NCBI GenBank assembly: GCA_024734495.1 | Contig: JALMQS010000068.1 | Location: forward strand, 2,775,501 to 2,839,500 | Direction: 5' to 3' | Length of the DNA: 64,000 nucleotides | Origin: Forficula auricularia | Taxonomy: Eukaryota > Arthropoda > Insecta > Dermaptera > Forficulidae | Shown: one piece after another, positions 20,109-31,601 of the stretch | Layout: the number at the start of each line of letters is the position of its first letter | How positions within the stretch are numbered: position 1 is the stretch's first letter | Translations under genes and position numbers: made by a program | Notes under the pieces: generated by a model | What the model was told of the DNA's origin: nothing | The model's input: the letters and a program-made list of their open reading frames with translations, nothing else | Database searches by the model: none

Positions 20109-23009
20109 TTACTCCAGAGCGTCTTTCCATCGTTTTCTTGGACGGCCCCGTCTTCTTTTCCCGGTAGGGATGTTGTCATGTACCTTCCTCACCAGCCGGT
20201 CTTCATTCATTCGCAATACGTGTCCACTCCATTCTTTTCTTCTCCTTTGGACCCATACGCTGACATTTTGTATATTGCACTTTTCCCTAATATCTTCATT
20301 TTTTACCCTGTCCATCCTTGTTTTACCCGCAATTCTGCGTAGCGTTTTCATCTCACAAACTTCCAATATTTTTCTTGTTTTTTCGGTGTCAGTTCTTGTT
20401 TCGGCCGCATATGTCAAAATTGGTCGCACAACGGTCTTATATATGCGAACTTTTGCTTCCGTTCCCAGAAACTTGTTTGACCAAACCGTTTCATTCAGGC
20501 ATCCTGATATTTTGGACGCCTTAATAGATTGGAGCCTGACTTCCTCGCTAACGCTTTCGGAGCTGGTAATCTGAATGCCGAGATAATTGAAGGATGACAC
20601 TTGTTCTACTATGGTGTTATAAAGTTGTAGCTTACAACGTACTGGTTCTCTCGCTATTGTGAGAGTTTTCGTCTTTTTCGAAGATATCTTGAGTTGGAAT
20701 TTTTCGCAGGAAAGTGCAAATTTATGTAAGAGTCGTTGGAGGTCGTTTTCGCTTTCCGCAACAAGAGCCGCGTCGTCTGCGTAGCACACAATATTGACAT
20801 TCTCATCTCCCATTGAGTAGCCTTGGACATTTTTTAGGTCTTTTATTAATTCATTCATCACAAGGTTGAATAAAAATGGACTTAGTGAATCGCCTTGCCG
20901 AATTCCCTGGTTGACTGGGATCATTCCCTCCAGTTTCCCCTCTATTCTGATTCTTGCATAATTATTTTGATATATTTCCTGGATTAATCTAATGATGGCC
21001 ACTGGTGTTCCATGATCTTCCAAAATCTTCAGGACATGCTTTAGTTGGATCTTATCAAAGGCTTTTTCAATGTCAATGAAGCAGAAAAAGGCAGGTTTAT
21101 TAAATTCCCAGGCTTTTTCAGCTAATTGCCTCACAACAAATACAGCATCGATGCAAGAACGCCCGCGTCTAAATCCCTGTTGTTCATCTTCGAGATTTAT
21201 TATTTTAGTAAGTTTCTTTGCAATAATAGACGTGGTGAGCTTTAGATGGGTATTGAGCAAGTTGATGCCTCTGTAGTTTTCGGGGTTTCCCTTTTCTCCC
21301 TTTTTAAAAATTGGAATAACTATATTAGTTTTCCATTCTTCTGGTATCTTACATAGGGTGAATATTTGTTTTAATAATAAGATGATTTCTTTCCATAAAT
21401 TAGGACCACCATATTTGATCATCTCATTAGTTATACCATCTTCGCCTGGAGTTTTGCGATTTTTTAATTTCTGGATTGATTCTATAATTTCTATTTCTTT
21501 TAATTCTGGCTGGGGGATATCACTTTCAAAATTTCTTATTTCCTCCGTTGTTCCGGCATAGAGAAGTCTAAAGTAGTCAATCCACTTATCTTTATCTATA
21601 TTATTGTTAATTGAAATATATTCTAAGGTTTCCTTCTTCTGGTTTCGGATCATTCCCCAAATTCTTTTTTGCTGACCATAAAAATCTCTTTCTAAGTTTT
21701 TTGTATATCCCTCCCAGAAGTCACGTTTTATTTGCCTTATCTTTAGATTGACCTCATTTCTTATACCTTTATAAATATTATAGGACTCTGGTGTTCTGGT
21801 GCTTTTGAATTGAATGAAGGCCTTTCTCTTATATTCTGCAAGCGTTGCTATTTCTTCACTGAACCACGGTGTTTTCCTATTCGTTTGCGGAGGGATCTTG
21901 ATCATTCTTGTGCCTAAGGCCTCTTTTCCGGCGTTCATGATATTGGTTTTAAGTTTGTGCCAATTGTCGTTCACGTCATTTTCTTGATCTAAATGATTTC
22001 TATGTATAATTGCTTCTAATCTGGTTTTATATAGAAGTTTTATACTTTCATCTTCCAAGAGTTCCTTATTTAGACGTTCCTCGACGACGAATTCCCTTTT
22101 TCTATTTTTCTGGACGCGAAGGCGTAATTTGCACAATACCATATTGTGGTCGCTTCCAATATCCGCAGAGTTGAGTGTTCTCACGTCCAGTATTTGAGAA
22201 GGATGAATTTTCTTGTTCGATACAACATAATCTATAGTCGAATTTTGACCTCTGGTGTTCTGCCATGTAATTTTATATTGCATTTTGTTCTGGAAAAATG
22301 TATTATTAATTCTCAACTCATTATCCGTACAGAATTGGGTGAATATGGTTCCATTTTCGTTGATGGTTGCTTCGTTGAAACGCTGTTTAACTCCATTAAC
22401 AATCTCATTACCAATTCTCGCGTTTAGGTCCCCAAGAATAATTACAGGTTTATTGACGGGTATTCGGTCGAGATGCTCTTGAAGCGTTTTGTAAAAGAGA
22501 TCTTTATCTGCTCTAGGCTTACAGTCTTCGGGTGCATAAACACTAAAAATGTATAATGTGCTGTTTTTAATTTTAAGAGAAACCATTAGAATTCTTTCCG
22601 AGATAAATTTATATTCTTCTATAGATCTTTCGAATTCTTTTTTAAGAATCAATCCAACACCCTCTTTGGCCCTCTTCTCCTTTTGGACCCCACTAAAAAA
22701 CAAGATGTGATCTTGGTAGGGTATTATTCCTTGACCTTTCTTTTTTGTTTCAGATATTGCGCATATATCGATGTTCTTATGCGTTAATTCCAATAGTACT
22801 TCTTGGGCTTTATTGTTCCATGATCGTGTATTCCATGTTGCAATTCTTACTATGTTCTTTTTCCACGTTATTCTTTTCCTTTCCCTAGCTGTGAGGTGAT
22901 TTTTACAATCCGGTATCATTGTCCGAGTTCGCGCAGAGGTCGTTACCGTGTCATCAATCGATTTCCGAGGCATCTTTCTGGTTCTTGGAGCAAGTGTTCT
23001 TTTTATCAT
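20109..23009 (-). CDS. RTE-type LINE protein: AP endonuclease plus reverse transcriptase, intact
   Basis: A 966-codon frame with no stop or frameshift. The N-terminal third is an APE-like endonuclease: WNTRSW near residue 59, ETKKKGQG near 86, GDLNARIGNE near 195 and SDHNMV near 285. The reverse transcriptase follows with IPIFKKG, GFRRGRSCIDAV, FIDIEKAFDKI, GIRQGDSLSPFLFNL and the catalytic YADDAALVAE near 733. The tail ends RRRGRPRKRWKDALE, typical of RTE proteins. The size matches a single-ORF RTE element. It nicks genomic DNA and copies its RNA in place (target-primed reverse transcription). The ATG follows GCAACCTACC, as is usual in this clade. An undamaged frame suggests recent activity, while the flanking repeats differ at several sites. 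Confidence 0.92.
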   Translation of the reverse strand: MIKRTLAPRTRKMPRKSIDDTVTTSARTRTMIPDCKNHLTARERKRITWKKNIVRIATWNTRSWNNKAQEVLLELTHKNIDICAISETKKKGQGIIPYQDHILFFSGVQKEKRAKEGVGLILKKEFERSIEEYKFISERILMVSLKIKNSTLYIFSVYAPEDCKPRADKDLFYKTLQEHLDRIPVNKPVIILGDLNARIGNEIVNGVKQRFNEATINENGTIFTQFCTDNELRINNTFFQNKMQYKITWQNTRGQNSTIDYVVSNKKIHPSQILDVRTLNSADIGSDHNMVLCKLRLRVQKNRKREFVVEERLNKELLEDESIKLLYKTRLEAIIHRNHLDQENDVNDNWHKLKTNIMNAGKEALGTRMIKIPPQTNRKTPWFSEEIATLAEYKRKAFIQFKSTRTPESYNIYKGIRNEVNLKIRQIKRDFWEGYTKNLERDFYGQQKRIWGMIRNQKKETLEYISINNNIDKDKWIDYFRLLYAGTTEEIRNFESDIPQPELKEIEIIESIQKLKNRKTPGEDGITNEMIKYGGPNLWKEIILLLKQIFTLCKIPEEWKTNIVIPIFKKGEKGNPENYRGINLLNTHLKLTTSIIAKKLTKIINLEDEQQGFRRGRSCIDAVFVVRQLAEKAWEFNKPAFFCFIDIEKAFDKIQLKHVLKILEDHGTPVAIIRLIQEIYQNNYARIRIEGKLEGMIPVNQGIRQGDSLSPFLFNLVMNELIKDLKNVQGYSMGDENVNIVCYADDAALVAESENDLQRLLHKFALSCEKFQLKISSKKTKTLTIAREPVRCKLQLYNTIVEQVSSFNYLGIQITSSESVSEEVRLQSIKASKISGCLNETVWSNKFLGTEAKVRIYKTVVRPILTYAAETRTDTEKTRKILEVCEMKTLRRIAGKTRMDRVKNEDIREKCNIQNVSVWVQRRRKEWSGHVLRMNEDRLVRKVHDNIPTGKRRRGRPRKRWKDALE

Positions 23010-23200
23010 GGTAGGTTGCTAGCCCGGCCATGAACCCCCATCTTTGGAGGGCCAGTGTATCTCTCTTAGTCTGTCTCATCACCTTTGGCCTGTTCGGCTT
23101 GGGTGGCCCTACCAGGAGCTAAAAGCTCCCGCCGACATAGCCCTCCGGATCATATGAGAACGCAAGCCCCACCACCGCGACAAGGTGTAGATACAGAGAC
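23010..23200 (-). promoter_or_regulatory. RTE LINE 5' untranslated leader
   Basis: On the minus strand it contains GGGCTATGTCGGCGGGAGC, CTCCTGGTAGGGCCACCC, GCCGAACAGG and CACTGGCCCTCC, strings I know from RTE 5' leaders in several animals. It is GC-rich against an AT-rich background. LINE 5' ends in this group can hold internal promoters and HDV-like ribozymes, but I did not prove a ribozyme fold. It ends exactly where the right 545-bp repeat begins, so the element seems full length. Confidence 0.6.
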
Positions 23201-23740
23201 ACAAAAGTTGTAGAGGTTAATTATCAGAATATTAGGTATCTGCAACCAAATTGGTATCAGGCATATTAACGTTGTCATGAATAGATTTCAATCACCCACC
23301 ATTTGCAACCCTTTGGGGCTGAAGTCACCAAAAACTACTCCGTTCTTGTTTACATCAAGACTGAATTTAGAGCCAAATTTTATTGCAATCGGTTGAATGT
23401 TGCGGCCTGCAGCGCACATACAAAATTGGGATACATACATACACATATATTCTTCGAAATCTACCTAATAATGGGTACGAGTGCGCTCTTTTGTTTTATC
23501 AAATTTTTACTGAAAGTAGCTATTTAAATTCATTGCAGATCTAAGAAATAACATTTTTGAATATTTATTTATATATATGTTCTATTTAAGAACCTTTTTA
23601 TTTAAAGATATATAGTTTAAACTATATAAATATTAGCATTGCTCTTATGGGCATTCTCGATTCTTTCCAATTGCAAGATGGCGGCTGGTGACGTCAGGTG
23701 GAGACACTTTCTCGAGCTAGCCTTCCTCCCTACCTCCCTG
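23201..23740 (+). repeat. 545-bp direct repeat, right copy (5' side of the LINE)
   Basis: It is near-identical to 19533-20079 in the same orientation, including CAAGATGGCGGC (23674-23685) and TGACGTCA (23689-23696). Similarity may run a little further (CATATTACATAACTTATG against ATATTCCATGACATATG). It is not followed by the rest of element E. Confidence 0.85.
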
Positions 23741-23811
23741 CATATTACATAACTTATGAGGAGAATTTTCTAGGTTAAGTTTCACAAAAAGGAAATATTA
23801 AAACAAATGTA

Positions 23812-23890
23812 TGTTTATTTGAGTTTGATTCACTCGATATATATTTCGGGTTATTAGCCCATCTTCAGGAGTTCAAATAAAAACTGAATA
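23812..23890 (+). repeat. Foldback repeat family D, fragment
   Basis: Contains GATATATATTTCGGGTTATT followed by AGCCCATCTTCAGGAGTT, the core of family D as at 12.5 and 61.4 kb. The second arm is lacking. Confidence 0.5.
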
Positions 23891-24460
23891 CAAATTTGTA
23901 AAAACGTTTAACAAGTAAAATTTTGAGAGAGAAGAGTATATTCAGAAAGTTTCATCAACCACCAGAAGTTAAAGTATACTAGTATTACAATTTGATATTT
24001 TGTTTTCTGATTTTCTTAATTTTTCAGACGGAAGTTGTGAAGCTAGAAAGCCCAAATTATAATCAGATCCTGTTTTTGCAAATATCAATATTTTAAAACC
24101 AGAGCTAGTTTCCCGATCTGGCTACTAAGCATAGACACCGAGTAAAACATCATCAGTTTTCTAAGTAGATATTATATATCTCATATATCTAAGTAAGTGA
24201 AATATTTTCTGAAACTTCTACATTATGTTCCTTAAAATTTATTGGTAATATTTATATTGAATTATTTAAATATTTTGTTACCATTAAAACAAAAGAGGCC
24301 ATTAAGAAGCACACAGATAAACATGGAATAAAGCGCACCATCCTGAAATTGTTTTTTAAATTAGTAAATTTCATAAATTCCGTCACAAAAATAGATGCAT
24401 TTACACTGTCGAACGAGGGGGCCATACAGGATCGGTCCATTTTGTTCTTCAATCTAAATT

Positions 24461-24482
24461 AGGGGGTCATTGATGACCCCCT
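24461..24482. repeat. Short perfect palindrome
   Basis: AGGGGGTCAT and ATGACCCCCT are inverted around a 2-base loop. Not repeated elsewhere to my eye. Confidence 0.5.
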
Positions 24483-24489
24483 GCCATGA

Positions 24490-24920
24490 CAAAAGAAGAT
24501 TTGAAAAAAAATTGAAAAATTAAGAATTGGATTTTCGCAATGGTTGTATGGTGGAGTAAAGCTCTTCGTATTTGGTCTGGTGCGATGAAATCCACACAAT
24601 TGAACCATCAGGGATTGCACAAACATGTATATATAAAAAAGCATGGCGAGATTGGCAGAGTTCGACGTCACAGACTAAGGACTAGACAAAAATCAAGCCA
24701 GCCATGCTGATTACACCAATTCACATCATATCTGGTGTGTTTTGGTTCGACGCAGGGCCATTTGGATTGTTGGATCGCTTATGTATGGCCACCTTTATAA
24801 TTTTACAAATTTATAAAAGATATAAGAAAATTTAATTTTACATATTACTTACTCTGTACGTTTGGTTGATAGAACTATTGATTTATTTCTAAAATTAAGT
24901 TCATTAGTGTACTTGACCAA
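24490..24920. other. Stretch with nothing recognised
   Basis: Slightly richer in GC than the neighbours near 24540-24790. No repeat match and no coding signature was found. Confidence 0.3.
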
Positions 24921-24930
24921 AGACTATTCG

Positions 24931-25186
24931 CAGTGGCGTAGTTAGGGAGTTTTCCTAGGGTGGGATGGGGTGGGGCAGCCGAAGCTGATTAGCCATCACA
25001 AGGTTTCAATTTCGGTAATCCGATTAGAAATCAACTAACTTTTTAGTAGAATCGTCAAATTTTGGAAATATCGGAATAATTTAATGAGAAATACCATACA
25101 AGTGATGCCACGTAATAATGGAGTTTCGATTTTTCTAGGGGAAGCAATGAGTTTTGTGCCCCCATTTCCTCCTAACTACGCCCATG
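24931..25186. mobile_element. hAT MITE with 8-base target duplication
   Basis: The termini CAGTGGCGTAGTTAGG and CCTAACTACGCCCATG are inverted. ACTATTCG (24923-24930) and ACTATTGG (25187-25194) flank it, a target duplication with one mismatch. CAGTGGCGTAGC-type ends are common in hAT MITEs of animals. It is 256 bp and non-coding; the frame at 25084-25362 runs across its edge and is spurious. Confidence 0.75.
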
Positions 25187-25194
25187 ACTATTGG

Positions 25195-25950
25195 GCCGTG
25201 CTTGTAAGAACTAGAAAAAGAATGAATAGATTGAATTCACTCGAAAATGTTCAATTTTTTTGTACTTTTTGTCTATCATATTTAGAAATGTCTGTAACGC
25301 GAAGAAAAATATTTTTCAAGAATTTTATTTATTCTATACGTCTGTCCTGTCTAGAACTCTAGATTATGATACCATAATGATATCTCAAGAACGAAAAGTC
25401 TCAGAAAATACGTCATAGTACCAAATTTTTACTATTTTCAAAATGAAGAACCACATCTTAAGGTTTCGATTTTTTGTTCTTGTCGTTCACTGTCAAAAAT
25501 TACCGATTTAGTGAGATTTGTGGAAATTATTTTCAGCTTGCCACTCTGCACCCTCCCTAATTTATTGGGTTTTGATTTGTCGCGATAAAGTCAACTAGTT
25601 GTAAAATTTGTCCTTGATCCCGTTGGTAAGGAGGTTAGCTCATTTGTAGAATTTTGTCATAATTTTTTGTTGAATGATTTGGAAGTTACGTTTAATAAAA
25701 AATGGTCTAAAATGATTAATTTGACCTCAACCACCCCCATCACATCGCTGCCTTTAAGTGAATTAAATTTAAAATAACCCAAGTTATTTCTACTTAATTA
25801 GATCTTTTCAGATACACCTCACACCTCATGATGGAAAAATATTTGTTTTAGCTCCACGAAAGTTCGACCCCTTCCTAATATAATCATTTAATTATAATTT
25901 TAATATAATTTAATTTGATTAATTTTTTTGATTTTGGGGAAAATAAATAC
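25195..25950. other. AT-rich stretch, nothing recognised
   Basis: No gene or repeat family was recognised. Confidence 0.35.
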
Positions 25951-25955
25951 ATTTA

Positions 25956-26464
25956 CAGTTGGACTTCTATCTATCGAGGTTGAAAGTTTCTGAAAAAATT
26001 TCTTATATACTGTACATAATATATAAATTTGATATATATTACAAAAATCATCTTTTTTTTAATAAAAAAAAATTACCATGTTTTTTTAAGTTTAAAGAAG
26101 ACTTAAAAAATTATCCTACTTAAAGAAATTTTAAAAAAATTTAGAAATTTGAATATAATTTTCCAAGTTTCTTACAAAATATACTAAGCAATTTTTATTT
26201 GTATACGAAAAATGAAACGAAATGTGTATATTTATTTTTGGATAAAGTAGTCCTCTAATGTCTTTTTGAACATAATCTTTTCTGAAACCGTTTCAAAATA
26301 ATGTTCACTTTTATTGAGAGATAAAATAAAGTAAAAAAATATGGGAAAGTTTTTGTTCGATATATATAAATCATATTCGGTAATCATTCTGTTTTTCTAA
26401 TGAAAATTCAAGATTTCTGAAAAAGTTCGATATATAGGGATTTTTCGATATATGGAAGTTTGGT
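25956..26464. mobile_element. pogo/Tigger-like non-autonomous element, decayed
   Basis: The left end CAGTTGGACTTCTATCTATC and the right end TTTTTCGATATATGGAAGTT are inverted, with ATCGA motifs repeated near both ends, as in Tigger-type elements whose ends read CAGT.GAATC..GATATATCGA. A TA precedes the left end and a TA follows the right. It has no transposase frame. Confidence 0.45.
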
Positions 26465-26469
26465 ATTTG

Positions 26470-27885
26470 GTTCTAGAGAATCTTTTAAATTTCAAGTTTG
26501 TTTCTTATTACCTTATTAGTTTACGAGCTACATTGCTCTGACAAATGGACGGACAAACAAACAAACATTGTAGCGACCCTAACAGAGTTACCTACTTCTC
26601 TTTCACTTTTGTAAGGACCTCTAAAAAATGAAAATTTTTAGTAACTTTATTACACCGATCGTCCAGAGAGTGTACTAAGTAAGTAATGGATTTCTATCAA
26701 TATTAGAATAACTTCAACATCAAATTCCATTTTCATAATTGATTAAACATCAACCAAGTACTGTACCAACATTTCAATCGCTATTACCTACTCTGAATGA
26801 AACTCCTGAAAGGAACATTATTCATTCACTTAAGAATATACATATTTATTTACGGAAAATGTTTTTTAAAAAGTAATAAAATTTTTCATAAAAATATCAA
26901 TCAAATACTCACGTAAGAACAGAGTCTGAACTAAATGAAAATCTAACTCGTCTCACCTTTTATAAACGTGTTTATCTATTTACTACTGATTCATCCACTG
27001 TCTTAGATAACTTTTAGATAACATTTAGTTTATTAGCTACAAATTTCTTTTATTGCAAAATATAACAATAAATTAGGTGAAGTATGATTTATAGCTTTTT
27101 TCGACACTCTTTAAATATTTTCGCAACAAAAATGAAATTTTGTTACCTTAAATGTGAAGAAAATTCATATTTGACATATAGTATTTCATCAATATATATC
27201 TTTAGAATTTTAGAATTAAGTTCATTTTAGTGCCAACAATTTTCTTAGACAGAACTAAATAAATTTAGACCTCACTAGCTTAAGATCTTCTGATTGAAAA
27301 ATGCTGAAGATCTTTAAGTTTCCTGTAGCAAAATTCGGATAATTTAGAGATAATCGAATTCTCATGAATCAAGATTAAATAAGATGAGTAGTTTCTTTAA
27401 GTGATGAATAATATGTATTTAATACTTATAATATTCATTTACGAATTGCGTTTTTTAATCAATTTATTTAAATAATACATATACTATAACATATTATGTC
27501 CTTCCTCCTTCGACATAGTGTTGGATAAATATACGATGAAAAATATAATTTAAATATATACCATTTTAGATATCCAAAAAATAGAAACAAATAATATTCA
27601 ATTCCTACTACTAAGGAAGTTGATAATAAATAAAGAGCTGAAATTTGTGGTACCAACATTTTGATTGATAGGCGGCACTTTCTTGCTAAATCTTACTGGA
27701 CATCTCAAATTTTGCCCTTGTTCCGAGATGGGGAGTGCTCTTGCGTTATGTACGAGCTCAACGGACGACTTGACTCTAAATTGACTTTAGCTTAAATAAT
27801 CAATGTTAAAGGCGCCCATTAGAGTACACTAGATGATTGACTTCGATTAGCGTTTACTCGGGTTCTAGCTTCATCAGAAGGAAAG
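26470..27885. other. AT-rich stretch, nothing recognised
   Basis: No feature was supported. Confidence 0.35.
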
Positions 27886-27889
27886 GGAC

Positions 27890-28000
27890 GGGAAACCACC
27901 CACGTGAACAATTTTTCCCAGAGAAATTACAATGAAGAGTATCCTCTTCATATGAATAGTCAAAGCTAGAAATTGAGTATGGGACTCGAAGAAGAAAGTC
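27890..28000 (+). repeat. Dispersed repeat G, copy 1
   Basis: Contains GGGAAACCACCC, a GAAATTACAATG string and GAGTATGGGACTCGAAGA. The same series, with changes, is at 60808-60925. Non-coding. Confidence 0.55.
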
Positions 28001-28129
28001 ATTGTTAAAAATACCAAATTTAATTATAGTTTTTCGATTTATATCTTCACTATTGAATTGGGGTCTGCTTTGATTCAATCTTTTCGCTGATGTAATTTCC
28101 TTGCATTTAGGAGCATTGCAAGAGGATTT

Positions 28130-28570
28130 CATTTCAGTGTCCCGGAAGGGCAGCTCGACTTAATGGTGGCCTTTTGTCCATTGCTGTCCCTAGAAATTAA
28201 TTCCTCAGGGAGGCGGGCGAGCATTAAGCTCTTGCCTGGAACCCACTCATACACACGCATTCATAACACCGTGAAGATTTCGGTCATATCCGGTACTTCC
28301 TCAGGTCACGTGCGTGCACGCGCAGCTCACTATTAAAAGACAAAGTGTTTTTTCTCTCTCTTCTTTTTTTATGTAAGCTTTCCGCTATTGTTCCAGCCAG
28401 GAAATAATGCCTCAGCCCTTATTTATCTGATGACTTTGTCAACCCTTAGCCGGGGCGGGCCCCACGATAGAAATCGCCGCGCCCACGACAGACCCCACCA
28501 ACGTTCTCCATCTCAGTTCGACATCTCGAATTTCGATCGCGATACGAACTTTCCAAAAATAGAGGAGGTT
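28130..28570. other. GC-richer, apparently unique island
   Basis: It includes a GTCACGTGCGTGCACGCGC segment (28305-28323) with an E-box, and a GCCGGGGCGGGCCCC block near 28449. No second copy was noticed. The frame at 28388-28585 shows no known motif. Candidate exon or regulatory segment. Confidence 0.3.
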
Positions 28571-29957
28571 ATTTCACCAACCTAAAATATACTCCTAATT
28601 CTCATTATTGTGTAGGTTCTTACATATTATCGAAAAGATTTCGGTTTGCCGAGAGTAGAAGAGTTGTAGATTCATAAGGAGAAATCAATGAGATAGTCCT
28701 CTGCTTCATGCGAACAAATAAACATATACATATCTATATACGAGCTTTTCGTGCGTGCCTCCTCGAGTTCAAATTACAATTATATTTCAAATTTGCCGAC
28801 GACATCAGCGCCCCCTGTCTGCAGCATTACGATAGCGTTGCTGCAAATTAATCTGGGCTATTATATATATAATAATTTATTTGTTAGAAACAAATTACAA
28901 GAAAACGAATTTACTTACATCCAATCGGGAACAAAATTTGCCTAGTCTTGAAAACGTTTTCACTTTTTCCTCTAATTGTAATGAAAATTCGTATTTTATT
29001 AGGGACCACTGCCGCAAACACAGGGTGCTAAGGGGGCTGAAGCACCCCTCCCACAGGACAAGAAAAAAATCAAAAGTAAAAATTAACAAATGAAAATGAA
29101 AAATATATTTGATAAATTTTAATCAATATTTTGACTATTTAAGATAAAAAATTACAACGTTTTCGTAAAATATCAAAAATAAAGTGTTCAGAATTTCGAA
29201 GTTTAATAATTTAAAGACAAGACTTTGAAATATAGGTAATATTAAATTAAATTATTTAAAAAATGAATTTAATTTCTTTAGGAACGAATCAAAGATTTTA
29301 GTAGAAATATTTTTACATTGCAAATTTCAAAAATTTAGTGTATTTTCATAATTTTATAATGTCGACTTCAAAATTTCAGGATGTTCTTTAAATTATTAAA
29401 TTATTATCCGTTATTTGAAATATTTCTATAAATACATTTTTTGTTTTAAAAAAGTATGCATATTGGTTTTCGAAGTGAAAAAAACTGTTGCATAGTTTCA
29501 AGGGGCATTTAAAATGAATGATTTTTACGAAAAGCGCGTGGATAGAAGGTTTGAACTCCTGTCTGGTAGATATACCTTCCAGTTCAAGCATATCAAAGAC
29601 AAGTTCAGACGAGTTTTAGTAGAATAAAAATTGTTCTCGGTAAGGAACTATTAAATAATATCAAAAGGGAATAAATAAAAATGATACGCGAATTTCTGGA
29701 CTAATCCATTTCTAAGAACTCTTAATATATAAGATAGGAAATAACTATGGTAAGAGTGCTATCGACAAGTCATAGCTTGCTTATAGCAATAGAATTAGGA
29801 GAAATTTAAGATTTGCTTATAGGACAGGCTGATTCATCGTGGAAGATGGTCGATTTCCATCTCAGGGACTGTGGAATTGAAGTCCCAGGAATTAATTTCT
29901 GACTCCTAACCTCACTCACACAAAGCAGTATCCTTTTGGGGCGAAAGTCCCAAAATA
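28571..29957. other. AT-rich stretch, mostly nothing recognised
   Basis: A small inverted pair GGGTGCTAAGGGGGCTGAAGCACCC lies near 29025-29050 (arms GGGTGCT / AGCACCC), resembling a MITE end, but its partner end was not found. Confidence 0.35.
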
Positions 29958-30565
29958 TATTTTAAATAAGCTGACGTGTTCTGATGTGGCTTTACCATCT
30001 GATCTTGACTTTACCATACAACCTGGCCCCTCAGTTATATTTAATATTTAATAAAATTATTTATATTCATGTAGGATTGGGGTTAGTTTTTGCATTTTTT
30101 GACTCCTGGGGAAACTGATTATGTATACAAAATTTGGCTGAGTTTGGTACAAGAGCCTAGATTATCATTTTTTGACCATACACCCCCCCTCCCCCATTTT
30201 GTGCGGTTAGTTTTTGCATTTTTAGACTTCTGGGGGTCCACTGATTATGTATACAAAATTTGCTTGAGTTTGCTCAAATAGCCTAGATTTTTAATTTTTA
30301 ACCCCCCTCCACCCCTCTTAATTTTGGGTCGATTTGCACCAAAATCTAATCAGCTCTTAATGGACCAAAAAAAAACTATGTGTGAAATTTGACAGACTAA
30401 CTAACAGACATTTTGACAAAACAATTATTATCTAGAAAAATATAATTCTTTCGATGTTCACTTATTAGAGCTTTTTTGTAGAGCGAAATGCCATGGTTTT
30501 ACTTTTTGTAATCAAAATAGTTTCAGCTGTTTTTGAGATATTTCGAAAAAAAGAAGGAAAAAAAA
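29958..30565 (+). mobile_element. Dispersed repeat family A, copy 3
   Basis: It matches 1090-1625 from AATAAGCTGACGTGTTCTG to AAAAAAGAAGGAAAAAA, with one internal duplication (GGTTAGTTTTTGCATTTTTAGA repeated at about 30078 and 30206). The terminal CAGGGG is missing. Non-coding. Confidence 0.6.
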
Positions 30566-30700
30566 ATCTAATGTTAAATTTGAAAAATAACGAAAATGAT
30601 GGCGTATTCGATGAAATTTGCAAAAAAAAAAGCGGAGATTAAAATAAGGGTACTTTTTTGGACATCGTCCTCTGGTTGAAAAGTCACCAACCGCCAAATA
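30566..30700 (-). repeat. Dispersed repeat I, copy 2
   Basis: Reverse-complement match to 4365-4530, directly next to a family A element. A short (AT)n(GT)n microsatellite follows (30697-30723). Confidence 0.5.
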
Positions 30701-30723
30701 TATATATATGTGTGTGTGTGTGT

Positions 30724-31600
30724 ATTAGCCCCCTACAGATCAAAATCCTGGTTGAGCCACTATTAGGGACCGCCTTTTTTTAAATTTTAATTTAGCATAA
30801 TTTAGCTCTCATCTTATTTGGTTAAGAAAATATTTTAGATAAACCAAATAGGAAAAACAGAAAACACCGAAGATAGCTTTTTATAACCCGTGAGGACTTT
30901 CACATTTTATCAAAATAATAAAAGCCTTTTTTTGAGAAATTTCGAAAAAATTTGAGATAAAATTCGAAAATCAACCCATATGATGTTGCTTTCTTAGGAA
31001 TCACCCAAAACCTCTAAATTCAAAATTTCATTATTATCTAATAGAGGATTTCGGAGGGAGGCATCCCTATATTGTATATGCTAAATTGATATATTAATAG
31101 AAAGATGGATTATTATTGTAGCTCTTTTTTATAAGATTCTTCCAAAACTTAGTGACTTTTATCGTGGCTGACCTTACAAAACCTCGTAATTCCGATTTTC
31201 GTTCAAATACATTATACGTTTATACCGAACAACTTTTCCCGCCTCATCTGTCTATTGAAAGCTTATTATTATATTCCAATTTAATTTCGCGCTACGGACA
31301 AATAATAAATATTGCATTGTATTTGTATGTATTCGTGTTTAAAATAATTTTTCTTGTTTTCTGGCTTTGAATTTAGGACTTACGAGATTTTATAAGATCA
31401 GCGACGTTATGTAGAATTTAATTTTATAAATTTTAGTATTTATTTAGTCCAACAAATTAAACTAATATAGTAATTTCAGTTAATTAACACTATTTATTTC
31501 ATAGATTTATTAGACAGTTTCGGTCACCACTGGTAGAACATCTTCAGTAGTTCTAGAAAAACGAAACATTTTATAAGATTTTTTCTATTATATACAATTA
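30724..31600. other. AT-rich stretch, nothing recognised
   Basis: No gene or repeat family was recognised. Confidence 0.35.
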
Positions 31601-31601
31601 T

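Noticed and set aside
20094..22482. Several plus-strand frames of 67-134 codons
   Set aside because: They are the antisense of the intact RTE gene.
19533..23740. LTR retrotransposon because of the long direct repeats
   Set aside because: The enclosed protein is an endonuclease-type LINE without protease, integrase or RNase H-type retroviral order, there is no primer-binding site or polypurine tract, and the repeats are part of a TIR element.
24252..24452. Small hydrophobic protein gene
   Set aside because: Short frame without paralogue, splice or motif support.
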